From positions 124,001 to 188,000 of the forward strand of contig NZ_VITN01000001.1 in the NCBI RefSeq assembly GCF_007828045.1: DNA of 64,000 nt, in the 5' to 3' direction. A program made the position numbers and the translations under genes. Under the pieces are notes generated by a model. It saw only the letters and a list, made by a program, of their open reading frames with translations, was not told the origin of the DNA and did no database searches. This stretch comes from Nitrospirillum amazonense (GTDB lineage: Bacteria; Pseudomonadota; Alphaproteobacteria; Azospirillales; Azospirillaceae). Numbering within the stretch: position 1 is the first letter of the stretch; each line of letters begins with the position of its first letter. Below, one piece after another: positions 1 to 7,550 of this stretch.

Positions 1-1
1 C

Positions 2-874
2 GGTCTGGCCGGCCATGTCCCGGCGTCGGCCCTGGCGGGGCGGGATGGGGGGCCGGACGATCCCGTGCTGGCCCTGCTGCTGTCACCGGCCACGGTGGTG
101 CGGGCGCTGGCCCTGTTCAACGCCCTGTTCGCCCTGCAATCGGCGATGGACGTCTACTATCTCTGGACCGGCCACGACCTGCCGGAGGGCGTGACCTACG
201 CGGCCTACGCCCACCAAGGGACCTATCCCCTGGTCCTGACCGCCCTGCTGGCCGCCCTGTTCGTGCTGGTGGCGCTGGAACGGCCGCCGGTGACCGGCAC
301 CGTGCGCCGCCTGATCGTCGCCTGGATCGCGCAGAACATCCTGCTGGTGTTGTCGGCCATGCTGCGCCTGGCCGCCTATGTGGCTGCCTATTCCCTGACC
401 GGGCTGCGCCTGGCCGCTTTCCTGTGGATGGCCCTGGTGGCGGTGGGCCTGGGCCTGATCCTGACGCGCATGACGCTGGGCCGGTCCAACCGCTGGCTGG
501 TGGGCGCCAATCTGGCCGCGACCGTGGCCCTGTTGTACGGCGCCGCCTGGACCAATATCCCGGCCCTGATCGCCAATTACAACGTGGACCATTGCCGGGA
601 GGCGGCAGGCGGTGGGCCCGACCTGGACTGGACGTATCTGGGCCGCCTGGGGCCGCAGGCCATCCCGGCGCTGGACCGCTACATCACCCTGCCACTGCAC
701 AGCCGGGCCGACGCCGGCGATGTCTCCGGCGCGAACGTCGAGGCCCTGCGCCGCAGTCTGGCGCAGCGCTTCCTGACCCGCCACGCCGACTGGCGCAGCT
801 GGACCGTGCGCGATCAGGGCTTGCGGGACTATCTGGCCGCCCATCCAGATGGTATCGATCACGAAGGCCAGTAA
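2..874 (+). CDS. DUF4173-family membrane protein, 3' part
   Basis: The window opens inside this gene: the frame is open from base 2 with no stop, so the N-terminal part lies upstream and the GTG at 65 is only an internal candidate. The visible 290 residues carry several hydrophobic segments and the run YAAYAHQGTYPLVLTALLAA, followed by WIAQNILLV and YSLTGLRLAAFLWMALVA. I recognise these as typical of the C-terminal half of DUF4173 (DUF4153-like) inner-membrane proteins. The last ~80 residues are soluble and contain a DLDWTYLGRLGPQAIPALD stretch. Its stop codon overlaps the ATG of the response regulator (TAATG), so it is probably the first gene of a three-gene operon with the two-component system. 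The biochemical function of the family is unknown to me. Confidence 0.8.
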   Translation, partial: GLAGHVPASALAGRDGGPDDPVLALLLSPATVVRALALFNALFALQSAMDVYYLWTGHDLPEGVTYAAYAHQGTYPLVLTALLAALFVLVALERPPVTGTVRRLIVAWIAQNILLVLSAMLRLAAYVAAYSLTGLRLAAFLWMALVAVGLGLILTRMTLGRSNRWLVGANLAATVALLYGAAWTNIPALIANYNVDHCREAAGGGPDLDWTYLGRLGPQAIPALDRYITLPLHSRADAGDVSGANVEALRRSLAQRFLTRHADWRSWTVRDQGLRDYLAAHPDGIDHEGQ

Positions 875-1653
875 TGATGGGTATCATGCACCGCATCCTT
901 GTCGTCGATGACGATCCTCACATCCGTGATGTCCTGTGCTTCGCCCTGGAAAAGGCCGGCATGGCGGCGGAATGGGCGGGGAACGGCGTGGACGCCCTGG
1001 ACCTGGCCACCCGCAACCCGCCCAGCCTGGTGGTTCTGGACGTGGGCATGCCGGAGATGGATGGGCTGGAGGTCTGCCGCCGCCTGCGCCGCGCCTCCGA
1101 CGTGCCCATCCTGTTCCTGTCCGCCCGGGATGAGGAGATCGACCGCGTGCTGGGGCTGGAGATGGGCGGCGACGATTACGTCACCAAGCCCTTCAGCCCG
1201 CGTGAGCTGGTGGCCCGCGTCAACGTCATCCTGCGCCGCGCGCGCGGCACCCCCCAAGGGGCGTCCCCCAGCGCGGCCCTGGTTGCAACGCCGCAAGAGG
1301 ACGCCCCACCCCTGGCACCTCCCCCCATAACCCGGGGCGCCCTGGTGCTGGACAGCGCGGGCCACCGGGCCACGGTGGCGGGCCGTGAGCTGGGCCTGAC
1401 GGCCCGCGAATTCATGATCGTGAAGACCCTGGCCGGACGGCCGGCGGTGGTGTTCAGCCGCAACCAGCTGATGGACGCGGCCTATCCCGACAACATCCAT
1501 GTCTCCGACCGCACCATCGACAGCCATGTCCGCAACATCCGCGCCAAGTTCCAGGCGGCGGGCTGCGAGGACGCGGTGGAGACGGTGCACGGCGTGGGCT
1601 TCCGCCTGGGCCCCTGCACCACGGGCCCCTGCACCACGGGCACGGCGCCGTGA
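874..1653 (+). CDS. OmpR/PhoB-family response regulator (CreB/ChvI-like)
   Basis: This is a 259-residue DNA-binding response regulator. The receiver domain (about residues 6-125) has the acidic cluster VVDDDP, the phospho-acceptor Asp in VVLDVGMPEMDG (about D56) and the conserved Lys in DDYVTKPFSP. A proline/alanine-rich linker of roughly 35 residues leads to a winged-helix domain (LTAREFMIVKTLAG, SDRTIDSHVRNIRAKF, VHGVGFRL). I chose the ATG at 874 because it overlaps the upstream stop and has GAAGG a few bases before it; 877 and 886 are in-frame alternatives. The 3' end overlaps the kinase start by four bases (GTGA), so the two are translationally coupled. The extreme C-terminus is a short duplication (PCTTGPCTTG) encoded by a 15-bp tandem repeat. 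Confidence 0.93.
   Translation: MMGIMHRILVVDDDPHIRDVLCFALEKAGMAAEWAGNGVDALDLATRNPPSLVVLDVGMPEMDGLEVCRRLRRASDVPILFLSARDEEIDRVLGLEMGGDDYVTKPFSPRELVARVNVILRRARGTPQGASPSAALVATPQEDAPPLAPPPITRGALVLDSAGHRATVAGRELGLTAREFMIVKTLAGRPAVVFSRNQLMDAAYPDNIHVSDRTIDSHVRNIRAKFQAAGCEDAVETVHGVGFRLGPCTTGPCTTGTAP
1608..1637 (+). repeat. 15-bp tandem direct repeat at the gene 3' end
   Basis: The unit GGGCCCCTGCACCAC occurs twice head to tail (1608-1622 and 1623-1637), followed by another GGG. It is in frame and adds a duplicated G-P-C-T-T unit to the tail of the response regulator just before the overlap with the kinase gene. Confidence 0.9.
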
Positions 1654-3263
1654 CACCCCTGCGCGTCCGTGCCAAATGGCGCCCGTCGCTGGGCATGATC
1701 GTGGTGGCGGTGCTGCTGGCGGTGGCGGCCCTGCCCCTGGCTGGCCTGTTCTTCTTCCGCCTTTATGAGAACCAGCTGGTCCGCCAGACGGAGGCGGAGC
1801 TGATCGCCCAGGCCAGCGTGCTGGCCGCCGCCTACGCCGACGCGGTGGAACGGCTGGACCCTCCGCCGGCCCTGTCGCCCACCGCCATCACATCCCTGGC
1901 ACCGGAGGAACGGTTCCATCCCATCGAGCCGGCGCTGGACCTGACCAGTGACGACGTGCTGGGCGCCCGGCCGGCGGCCGTGCCGGCCACCGCCGCCGTG
2001 GACCCAGCCCTGCAGACCATCGGCGCCCAAATCTACGCCATCGCCCAGCGGGCGCAGGACCAGATGCTGGCCGGCGTGCGCGTGCTGGATTTCAATGGCA
2101 CTATCCTGGCCGGGGCGGAGGAGGTGGGCCTGTCCCTGGCCGGCGTGCCGGAGGTGGCGGGCGCGCTGGCCGGCCAATACCACGCGGCCCTGCGAATCCG
2201 CCGGTCGCAGCATGAGCCCCCGCCGCTCTATTCCATCAGCCGGGGGACAGGCGTGCGGGTGTTCGTGGCCCTGCCCGTCATCGCCCATGCCCAAGACGGC
2301 GACCGGGTGGCCGGCGTCATCTACGCCTCGCGCACACCCAACAACATCTTCCGCCACCTGTATGGGGAACGGCGCAAGGTGGCCCTGGCCGGCGGCTGCA
2401 TCCTGGCCGTCATCCTGATCATCGCCTTCGTCTTTTCCCGCACCATCACCCGGCCCATCCACCAGCTGGTGCGGCAGACGCGGGAACTGGGCACCCGCGG
2501 CCTGGACGAGGGGCCGGCCGACGCGCCACACTACGGCACCCGGGAAATCGCCCTGCTGTCGCAAAGCTTCCACGACATGGCCCAGCGCCTGTCCGACCGG
2601 TCGCGCTACATCACCACCTTCGCCGCCCATGTCAGCCACGAGCTGAAATCACCCCTGACCGGCATCCAGGGGGCGGCCGAGCTGCTGCGCGATGACCTGG
2701 AGGGGGAGGAGGCGATGGACGCCGGGCCCATGGACACTGAACAGCGCCGGCGCTTCCTGGGCAACATCCTGGCCGACACCCGCCGCCTGACGGCCCTGGT
2801 GCAGCGGCTGCGCGACCTGGCCCAGGCGGACAACCCCGTGCGCGGGGGCCGCACCAGCCTGGCCGCCGCCTGGCCCGAGCTGGCGGCCCAGTTCCCCGGC
2901 CTGGCGCTGACCGCCGGCGGCGAGGATGCCGCCGTCGCCATGTCGGCGGAGAACGTGATGATCCTGTTCGGCCACCTGGCGGACAACGCCGGCCGCCACG
3001 GCGCCACCGCGCTGGACATCACCGTGGCCTTCCGCGACTGGGCGGTGGTGGTCACCGTGGCCGACAACGGCCGCGGCATCTCCCCCGCCAACCGCGACCG
3101 GGTGTTCGACGCCTTCTTCACCACCCGGCGGGACAGCGGCGGTACCGGCATGGGCCTGCACATCGTGCAATCGTTGCTGCGCTCACACGGCGGCGACATC
3201 CGCCTGGGCGACGCGCCGGAAAGTGGCGGGGCGGTGTTCGAGGTGACCCTGCCCCGGGCCTGA
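1650..3263 (+). CDS. Membrane sensor histidine kinase
   Basis: This 537-residue kinase starts at a GTG overlapping the regulator stop. TM1 spans about residues 15-37, a periplasmic region of about 200 residues follows, and TM2 is at about 246-264. A HAMP-like linker begins at TITRPIHQLV. The dimerisation/phospho-acceptor box is HVSHELKSPLTGIQGAAELL with His330. The ATPase domain has an N box (LADNAGRHGA), a G1 box (VADNGRGI) and a G2 box (GGTGMGLHIVQSLL). Architecture and the pairing with a CreB-like regulator and a DUF4173 membrane protein recall the CreBC/ChvGI groups, but the periplasmic region gives no clear ligand hint. The signal sensed is unknown. Confidence 0.92.
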   Translation: MTPLRVRAKWRPSLGMIVVAVLLAVAALPLAGLFFFRLYENQLVRQTEAELIAQASVLAAAYADAVERLDPPPALSPTAITSLAPEERFHPIEPALDLTSDDVLGARPAAVPATAAVDPALQTIGAQIYAIAQRAQDQMLAGVRVLDFNGTILAGAEEVGLSLAGVPEVAGALAGQYHAALRIRRSQHEPPPLYSISRGTGVRVFVALPVIAHAQDGDRVAGVIYASRTPNNIFRHLYGERRKVALAGGCILAVILIIAFVFSRTITRPIHQLVRQTRELGTRGLDEGPADAPHYGTREIALLSQSFHDMAQRLSDRSRYITTFAAHVSHELKSPLTGIQGAAELLRDDLEGEEAMDAGPMDTEQRRRFLGNILADTRRLTALVQRLRDLAQADNPVRGGRTSLAAAWPELAAQFPGLALTAGGEDAAVAMSAENVMILFGHLADNAGRHGATALDITVAFRDWAVVVTVADNGRGISPANRDRVFDAFFTTRRDSGGTGMGLHIVQSLLRSHGGDIRLGDAPESGGAVFEVTLPRA

Positions 3264-3355
3264 AGGCTTGAGGCGTCCCCCAAGCGCCGGGCGCCGCCAT
3301 CCGGCGGCTGGGCTTGTCCTCCCCGGAAAGGTCCGGCGCCCGCAGTCGCGGGCTA

Positions 3356-3379
3356 CGGCATAAGGATAACCTTATGCCG
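3356..3379. terminator. Perfect hairpin between convergent genes
   Basis: CGGCATAAGG (3356-3365) and CCTTATGCCG (3370-3379) are perfect 10-bp arms around a 4-base ATAA loop. It lies between the converging kinase and MFS genes, so a bidirectional transcription end is plausible. There is no T-run on either side, so it could also be an mRNA-stabilising hairpin or a dispersed palindromic repeat. Confidence 0.5.
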
Positions 3380-3385
3380 CTGGTT

Positions 3386-4606
3386 TCATTTTCGCCCACC
3401 CAGCGCCGCCGCCGTGTCGGCCACCAGCGCCACCACCAGGGCGACCGCGCCGCAGAGGAAGATCAGGGCGTAATCCTGGCCGCTATGGTTGAACAAGTAG
3501 GAATAGCCATAGCCGGCCAGCGCCTGGAACAGGGCGAAGGCGGTGGTGGCGCGGCTCCACGCCGCCTGCTGCTGCTTGTGGCTGTGCGGCAGCAGTTCGC
3601 GGATTCGGCCCAGCACCAGGGGCACGATGCCAGCGGTGAAAATGCCCAGCACGACGGTGGCAGCGGCGATGGCGGCGGGATGGCCGCTGACCGCCAGCAG
3701 GGCCACCGCCCCCGCCTGCAGGGCCAGGGACAATCGATAGGCCAGCCCCGCGCCCAGGCGGTCGGCCATGGGGCCGCTGACCAGGGGTCCGGCGATGGCG
3801 GCGACGCCATACAACACCCAGTAGAACGCGCCGACATCCGCCCCCCGGCCCAGGCCGCGCGCGACGTAGTCGACCAGCAGCACCATGACCGGCACCAAGC
3901 CCAGGGCGTTCATGGCGTATTCGGCGTAGAGCACGCGCAGGATCCCGCCGGTGCGCCCACCCGCCACCTCACCCGCTGTCGCGACGGGGGCCGGCAGGTC
4001 CCTGGCCGGCCAGCCGAACCAGCTGAGGGCCGTCAACAGCAGCGACAGGCCGCCGAGACCCACCCAGGTCTGCACCAGGCCAAGGCGCAGCAGCGCCGGC
4101 ACCACGGTGCCCGACGCGGCGATACCCAGCCCCAGGCCGACGAAGATGATGCCGCTGACCAGGCCGCGCCTGGCCGGCAGGATATGCGGCAGGATGCTTG
4201 TCGCCACCAGCACCATGATGGCGCCGCCGGCCAGGCCGGACAGGAAGCGCCAGACGAAGAACCAGGCGAGCGACACCGGGAAGGCGCAGGCGAAGAACGC
4301 CACGGTAACGGCCAGCATCATCAGGCGCAGGACCCAGCGGCTGGTCAGGACCGCGGCCAGGGGCCGGCCCAGCAGCGCACCCGCCAGGTAGCCGGCGAAG
4401 TTGGCCGCCCCCAGGGTCACCACGTCACCGGCCGCGAACCAGCGGGCGTCGATCAGCGGCGGGATCAGGGGCGTGTAGGCGAAGCGCGCCAGGCCGACGG
4501 CGACCAGGCTGCCGCTGAGGCCGGCGATGGCGGCCATCCAGGAGGCGGCGGACAAGCCGGGGGCGTGCCGGGGGACGGTGCCGTCCCCGGTGGTGAAGGT
4601 GGACAT
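3386..4606 (-). CDS. YbfB/YjiJ-type MFS transporter
   Basis: This 406-residue, very hydrophobic protein has about twelve predicted membrane spans. The N-terminal pattern (GSLVAVGLARFAYTPLIPPL, then AANFAGYLAGALLGRPLA) and the segment FLSGLAGGAIMVL are typical of YbfB/YjiJ-like major facilitator carriers. It is the last gene of a minus-strand run TetR - YfcG - MFS, with 43 bases separating it from the glutathione transferase gene. That context suggests export of a toxic or electrophilic compound under the TetR regulator; the substrate cannot be read from sequence. No strong Shine-Dalgarno precedes the ATG at 4606, which fits coupled translation from the upstream gene. Confidence 0.85.
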   Translation of the reverse strand: MSTFTTGDGTVPRHAPGLSAASWMAAIAGLSGSLVAVGLARFAYTPLIPPLIDARWFAAGDVVTLGAANFAGYLAGALLGRPLAAVLTSRWVLRLMMLAVTVAFFACAFPVSLAWFFVWRFLSGLAGGAIMVLVATSILPHILPARRGLVSGIIFVGLGLGIAASGTVVPALLRLGLVQTWVGLGGLSLLLTALSWFGWPARDLPAPVATAGEVAGGRTGGILRVLYAEYAMNALGLVPVMVLLVDYVARGLGRGADVGAFYWVLYGVAAIAGPLVSGPMADRLGAGLAYRLSLALQAGAVALLAVSGHPAAIAAATVVLGIFTAGIVPLVLGRIRELLPHSHKQQQAAWSRATTAFALFQALAGYGYSYLFNHSGQDYALIFLCGAVALVVALVADTAAALGGRK

Positions 4607-4649
4607 GGGATGAACTGCCTATGCTGCGGCCGGCTTTACGGTGCTGGCC

Positions 4650-5357
4650 TTATTTGATGGTGGGTGCGTTCGTCGATGTCTGGCCGAACAGGATCTTCTT
4701 CCCCTCCTCCGTCACCGTGGGGCGGCTGCGCAGGGGCTCCCCCTTGGCGTAGGCGCGGACGGTGGCGGGGCGGGCGGCCACGGCCTCGAACCAGCGCTTC
4801 AGGTCGGGGAAGTCGTCCAGGTTCTGCTGCTGCCGCTGCCACGGCACGATCCAGGGATAGATCGCCATGTCGGCGATGGAATAGTCATCGCCCGCCACGA
4901 AGGTGCGGCCCGCCAGGCGGCGGTTCAGCACGCCGTACAGGCGGTTGGTCTCGTTGACATAGCGGGTCATGGCGTAGGGGATGCGTTCCGGCGCGTACTG
5001 CACGAAGTGATGGTTCTGCCCCGCCATGGGGCCTAGGCCGCCCATCTGCCAGAACAGCCATTCCGTCACCGTCTTGCGGCCGCGCGCGTCGGCGGGAATG
5101 AAGCGGCCGGTCTTTTCCGCCAGGTACAGCAGGATGGCACCGCTCTCGAACACGGTGATGGGCTCACCCCCATCAGCCGGCGCGGTGTCGATGATGGCCG
5201 GCATGCGGTTGTTGGGGGAGAAGGCCAGGAAGTCCGGCTTGAACTGGTCGCCGGCGCTGATGTCCACCGGGTGGATGGTGTAGTCCAGCCCCGCCTCTTC
5301 CAGGAACAGGGTGATCTTGTGGCCGTTGGGGGTGGGCCAGTAGTACAGCTCGATCAT
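4650..5357 (-). CDS. yfcG: YfcG-type glutathione S-transferase / disulfide-bond oxidoreductase
   Basis: The protein (235 residues) closely follows the E. coli YfcG pattern as I know it: a thioredoxin-fold N-terminus beginning MIELYYWPTPNGHKITLFLE, the cis-Pro/GSH-binding stretch NNRMPAI, the FESGAILLYLAEKTG motif, and the helical C-terminal domain with WQMGGLGPMAGQNHHF. YfcG-class enzymes use glutathione or glutathione disulfide and have disulfide reductase and peroxidase activity. I start it at the ATG at 5357 because GAGG lies about seven bases upstream; the GTG at 5369 would overlap that ribosome-binding site. It sits 27 bases after the TetR gene and is probably co-transcribed with it and with the MFS gene. 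Confidence 0.9.
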   Translation of the reverse strand: MIELYYWPTPNGHKITLFLEEAGLDYTIHPVDISAGDQFKPDFLAFSPNNRMPAIIDTAPADGGEPITVFESGAILLYLAEKTGRFIPADARGRKTVTEWLFWQMGGLGPMAGQNHHFVQYAPERIPYAMTRYVNETNRLYGVLNRRLAGRTFVAGDDYSIADMAIYPWIVPWQRQQQNLDDFPDLKRWFEAVAARPATVRAYAKGEPLRSRPTVTEEGKKILFGQTSTNAPTIK

Positions 5358-5384
5358 CGGATACCTCACGGGGTCGGGCGGATG

Positions 5385-5966
5385 TCAGGGGCCCAGCAGG
5401 GCCAGGGCCGGTCGGGCCATGCCCTCCAGCTGGTCACGGTCGGCGTGCAGGCGCGCCATGACGCGCATGGCCACCACCACGCTCAGGAACAGGTGGGACA
5501 AGTCTTCCGCCGGCTGGGCGGAGGATATGGTGCCGTCGGCCTGGCCCGCCTGCAGGTGGCGCAGGAAAAAGGCGCGGATTTCACCCAGGCCGCCAGCCAC
5601 CTCGGCGCGGATGTCCGGGTCCTGGGCCGTGACGTCCAGAGCGGCGTTGATCAGCATGCACCCCCGCCGCTGCGGATCACCCAGGGAGCGTTCCACGACA
5701 TCGGCCAGGTAGCCGGCCACCGCCTGGCGCGGCGGCAGCTGGTCCAGCCGGGCGATGCGCTGGCTCAGCGTTCCGCTCAGATACTGGTCCAGCGCCTTCA
5801 TGAACAGGCCGCGCTTGTCGCCGAAGGCGTTGTAGAAGCTGGCCGTGGTCAGCCCCATGCGCGCCGCCAGATCCCGGGTGCTGGCCGCGCCATAGCCCTG
5901 CGACCAGAACCCGTCGACGGCGGCCTGCAGGGCCACCCCCTCATCAAACTCACGCGGCCGCGCCAT
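5385..5966 (-). CDS. TetR/AcrR-family transcriptional repressor
   Basis: This 193-residue regulator has a TetR helix-turn-helix at about residues 10-55 (ALQAAVDGFWSQGYGAASTR, LGLTTASFYNAFGDKRGLFM) and an all-helical ligand domain with the RRGCMLINAALD segment common in the YcdC/NemR-like branch. I use the ATG at 5966 (MARPREFDEG); an upstream in-frame ATG would put the start inside the leader hairpin. It heads the unit TetR - yfcG - MFS and, with a strong inverted-repeat cluster at 5991-6064, very probably represses its own operon. The inducer is likely an electrophile or xenobiotic, inferred only from the neighbours. Confidence 0.9.
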   Translation of the reverse strand: MARPREFDEGVALQAAVDGFWSQGYGAASTRDLAARMGLTTASFYNAFGDKRGLFMKALDQYLSGTLSQRIARLDQLPPRQAVAGYLADVVERSLGDPQRRGCMLINAALDVTAQDPDIRAEVAGGLGEIRAFFLRHLQAGQADGTISSAQPAEDLSHLFLSVVVAMRVMARLHADRDQLEGMARPALALLGP

Positions 5967-5990
5967 GGCGGTCTCTCCCCAAATCCGGAA

Positions 5991-6064
5991 AGAACCGCCC
6001 AACGCCCATGCGGGGCGGTTCTGTATCGCTCGCTCCAGTTAAATTAGAGCACTCGATACAGAAC
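5991..6064. promoter_or_regulatory. Nested inverted repeats in the tetR leader/operator
   Basis: Two perfect inverted repeats share one arm. AGAACCGCCC (5991-6000) pairs with GGGCGGTTCT (6013-6022). GTTCTGTATCG (6018-6028) pairs with CGATACAGAAC (6054-6064). Between the outer arms lies an AT-rich segment suitable for a promoter. The wide pair looks like a TetR operator; the near pair lies 25-56 bases before the tetR ATG and would form a leader hairpin. Confidence 0.65.
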
Positions 6065-6132
6065 ACAAGCCCCATCGCGTGAAAATCACTGTGCCGTGGG
6101 GAGGAAGGGCGACGGCGCCGACGTGTGGCACC

Positions 6133-7350
6133 TCACGCCCCCCATACGTCGCGCGCGAAGCGCAGGACGTTGCCGCCCAGGATCTTGTCGATGCGGGCGG
6201 GCGTGTGGCCGCGTTTGGACAACAGGTCGGCCAGGTGGGTGAACTGGCCGGGGCCCCGCAGATCGACCACGAAGGGGTAGGTGTCCTCCGCCTCGCCGGT
6301 GGCGCTGATGCCGGCGGCGCGGCGCCGCTGGATCTCCTCGCGCAGCACGGCGCGGTAACGGTCCAGGTCATCGATGCCGGTGACATCACCATCGGTGCCG
6401 ATGGCCACATGATCCTCGCCGCAGACGGCCAGGGCGTGCTCGATATGGCGCACCACGTCGTCGGCCTTGGCGTGGCCGTCCGGCGTCAGGAAGGGCATGA
6501 AATAGATGCCGACCACGCCGCCGCCCTGGGCCACGCCGCGCAGCTCCGCATCCGTCTTGTTGCGCGGCAGGTCGCACACGGCGCGGCAACCGGTGTGGCT
6601 GATGGTGATGGGGCCTTTGGCCACGGCCAGAGCGTCCAGGCAGGTCTTCTCCCCACTATGCGACAGGTCGACCATGACCCGGGCGGCCTGTAGCCGCTCC
6701 ACCGCCTGGCGGCCGAAATCGGTCAGGCCGGTGTTGGGCGCCATCGAGCCGGCGCCCAGCGGGTTGGCGGGGTTGTAGGTCAGCTGGATGATGCGCACGC
6801 CGAGGTCGGCGAACAGGTCCACCCGGTCGAGGTCGTCGCCCAGCTGCACCGCGTTCTGGAAACCGTAGATGACGCCCAGCTGGCCCTGGGTCTGCGCCGC
6901 AACGATGTCGGCGGCGGTGTACACCTTGCGCAGCGCCCCGGGATGCTGACGGATCAGCCGGTCCCAGCGGCCGATGTCGCGCACCGTGAACTCGAACGGG
7001 TCCAGGGGGCCGGAGACATAACCAAGGGTCAGGTTCACGGCGGTGAGACCCGATTGGCGCACATCGGCCAGGGCGCGGGCGTCCACCTTGGCCTGCGGCG
7101 TGTCGGGCAGCCGGGCCGCCGCCGACTGCGGGTCCAGCGTGGCGTCCACCTCGATGTTGGGGTTGGAGAAGCCGCCCAGGAAATTGATGAGGGGCGCACG
7201 CATTGACGGCTCCGTGACGGGCTTGCCAGAGGATGTGTTGGAGGCGGCGTCGGCGGCGCGACTGCGCGCCCGTACCGGGCCGGCGGCCAGGCCGCCGCCC
7301 AAGGTCGCCATGGCCCCCGCCAGCACGGCGCGGCGATCCATCATCGTCAT
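6133..7350 (-). CDS. Tat-exported M19-family dipeptidase-like protein with altered metal site
   Basis: This is a membrane (renal) dipeptidase-like protein of about 405 residues. A twin-arginine signal begins MTMMDRRAVLAGAMATLGGG, so a periplasmic location is likely. Conserved M19 parts include the metal ligands in VDLSHSG and ISHTGCRA and the Asp of AIGTDGD. The usual N-terminal HxD metal ligands are absent (the region reads INFLGGFSNPN) and the bridging Glu is replaced in GVIYGFQNA. The second metal site may therefore be the only intact one. I chose the ATG at 7350 because GGGGA precedes it; 7368, 7344 and 7341 are alternatives. It stands alone, upstream of and in the same direction as the TetR unit. 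Confidence 0.85.
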   Translation of the reverse strand: MTMMDRRAVLAGAMATLGGGLAAGPVRARSRAADAASNTSSGKPVTEPSMRAPLINFLGGFSNPNIEVDATLDPQSAAARLPDTPQAKVDARALADVRQSGLTAVNLTLGYVSGPLDPFEFTVRDIGRWDRLIRQHPGALRKVYTAADIVAAQTQGQLGVIYGFQNAVQLGDDLDRVDLFADLGVRIIQLTYNPANPLGAGSMAPNTGLTDFGRQAVERLQAARVMVDLSHSGEKTCLDALAVAKGPITISHTGCRAVCDLPRNKTDAELRGVAQGGGVVGIYFMPFLTPDGHAKADDVVRHIEHALAVCGEDHVAIGTDGDVTGIDDLDRYRAVLREEIQRRRAAGISATGEAEDTYPFVVDLRGPGQFTHLADLLSKRGHTPARIDKILGGNVLRFARDVWGA

Positions 7351-7550
7351 CCGGTCCCCATTCCCCATGAGGCGCCCGCCCTGACGCCGGGTCGCCACCC
7401 CCACGATTGCGCAAAGCCTAGGAAAAGGGAAGCGCGGCATGGCCACCGCCGCGGGACACCGTCCCGCCGCCCCGCCGCCGTTTGTCATCCGCCCCAGACT
7501 GTGCCTTGATGACGGGCGCCGTCGGCAGCCACTGCGAAGGAAGTGCACGG

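Noticed and set aside
1482-2639. A 385-residue open frame antisense to the sensor kinase
   Set aside because: It is a shadow of the kinase with no recognisable protein features.
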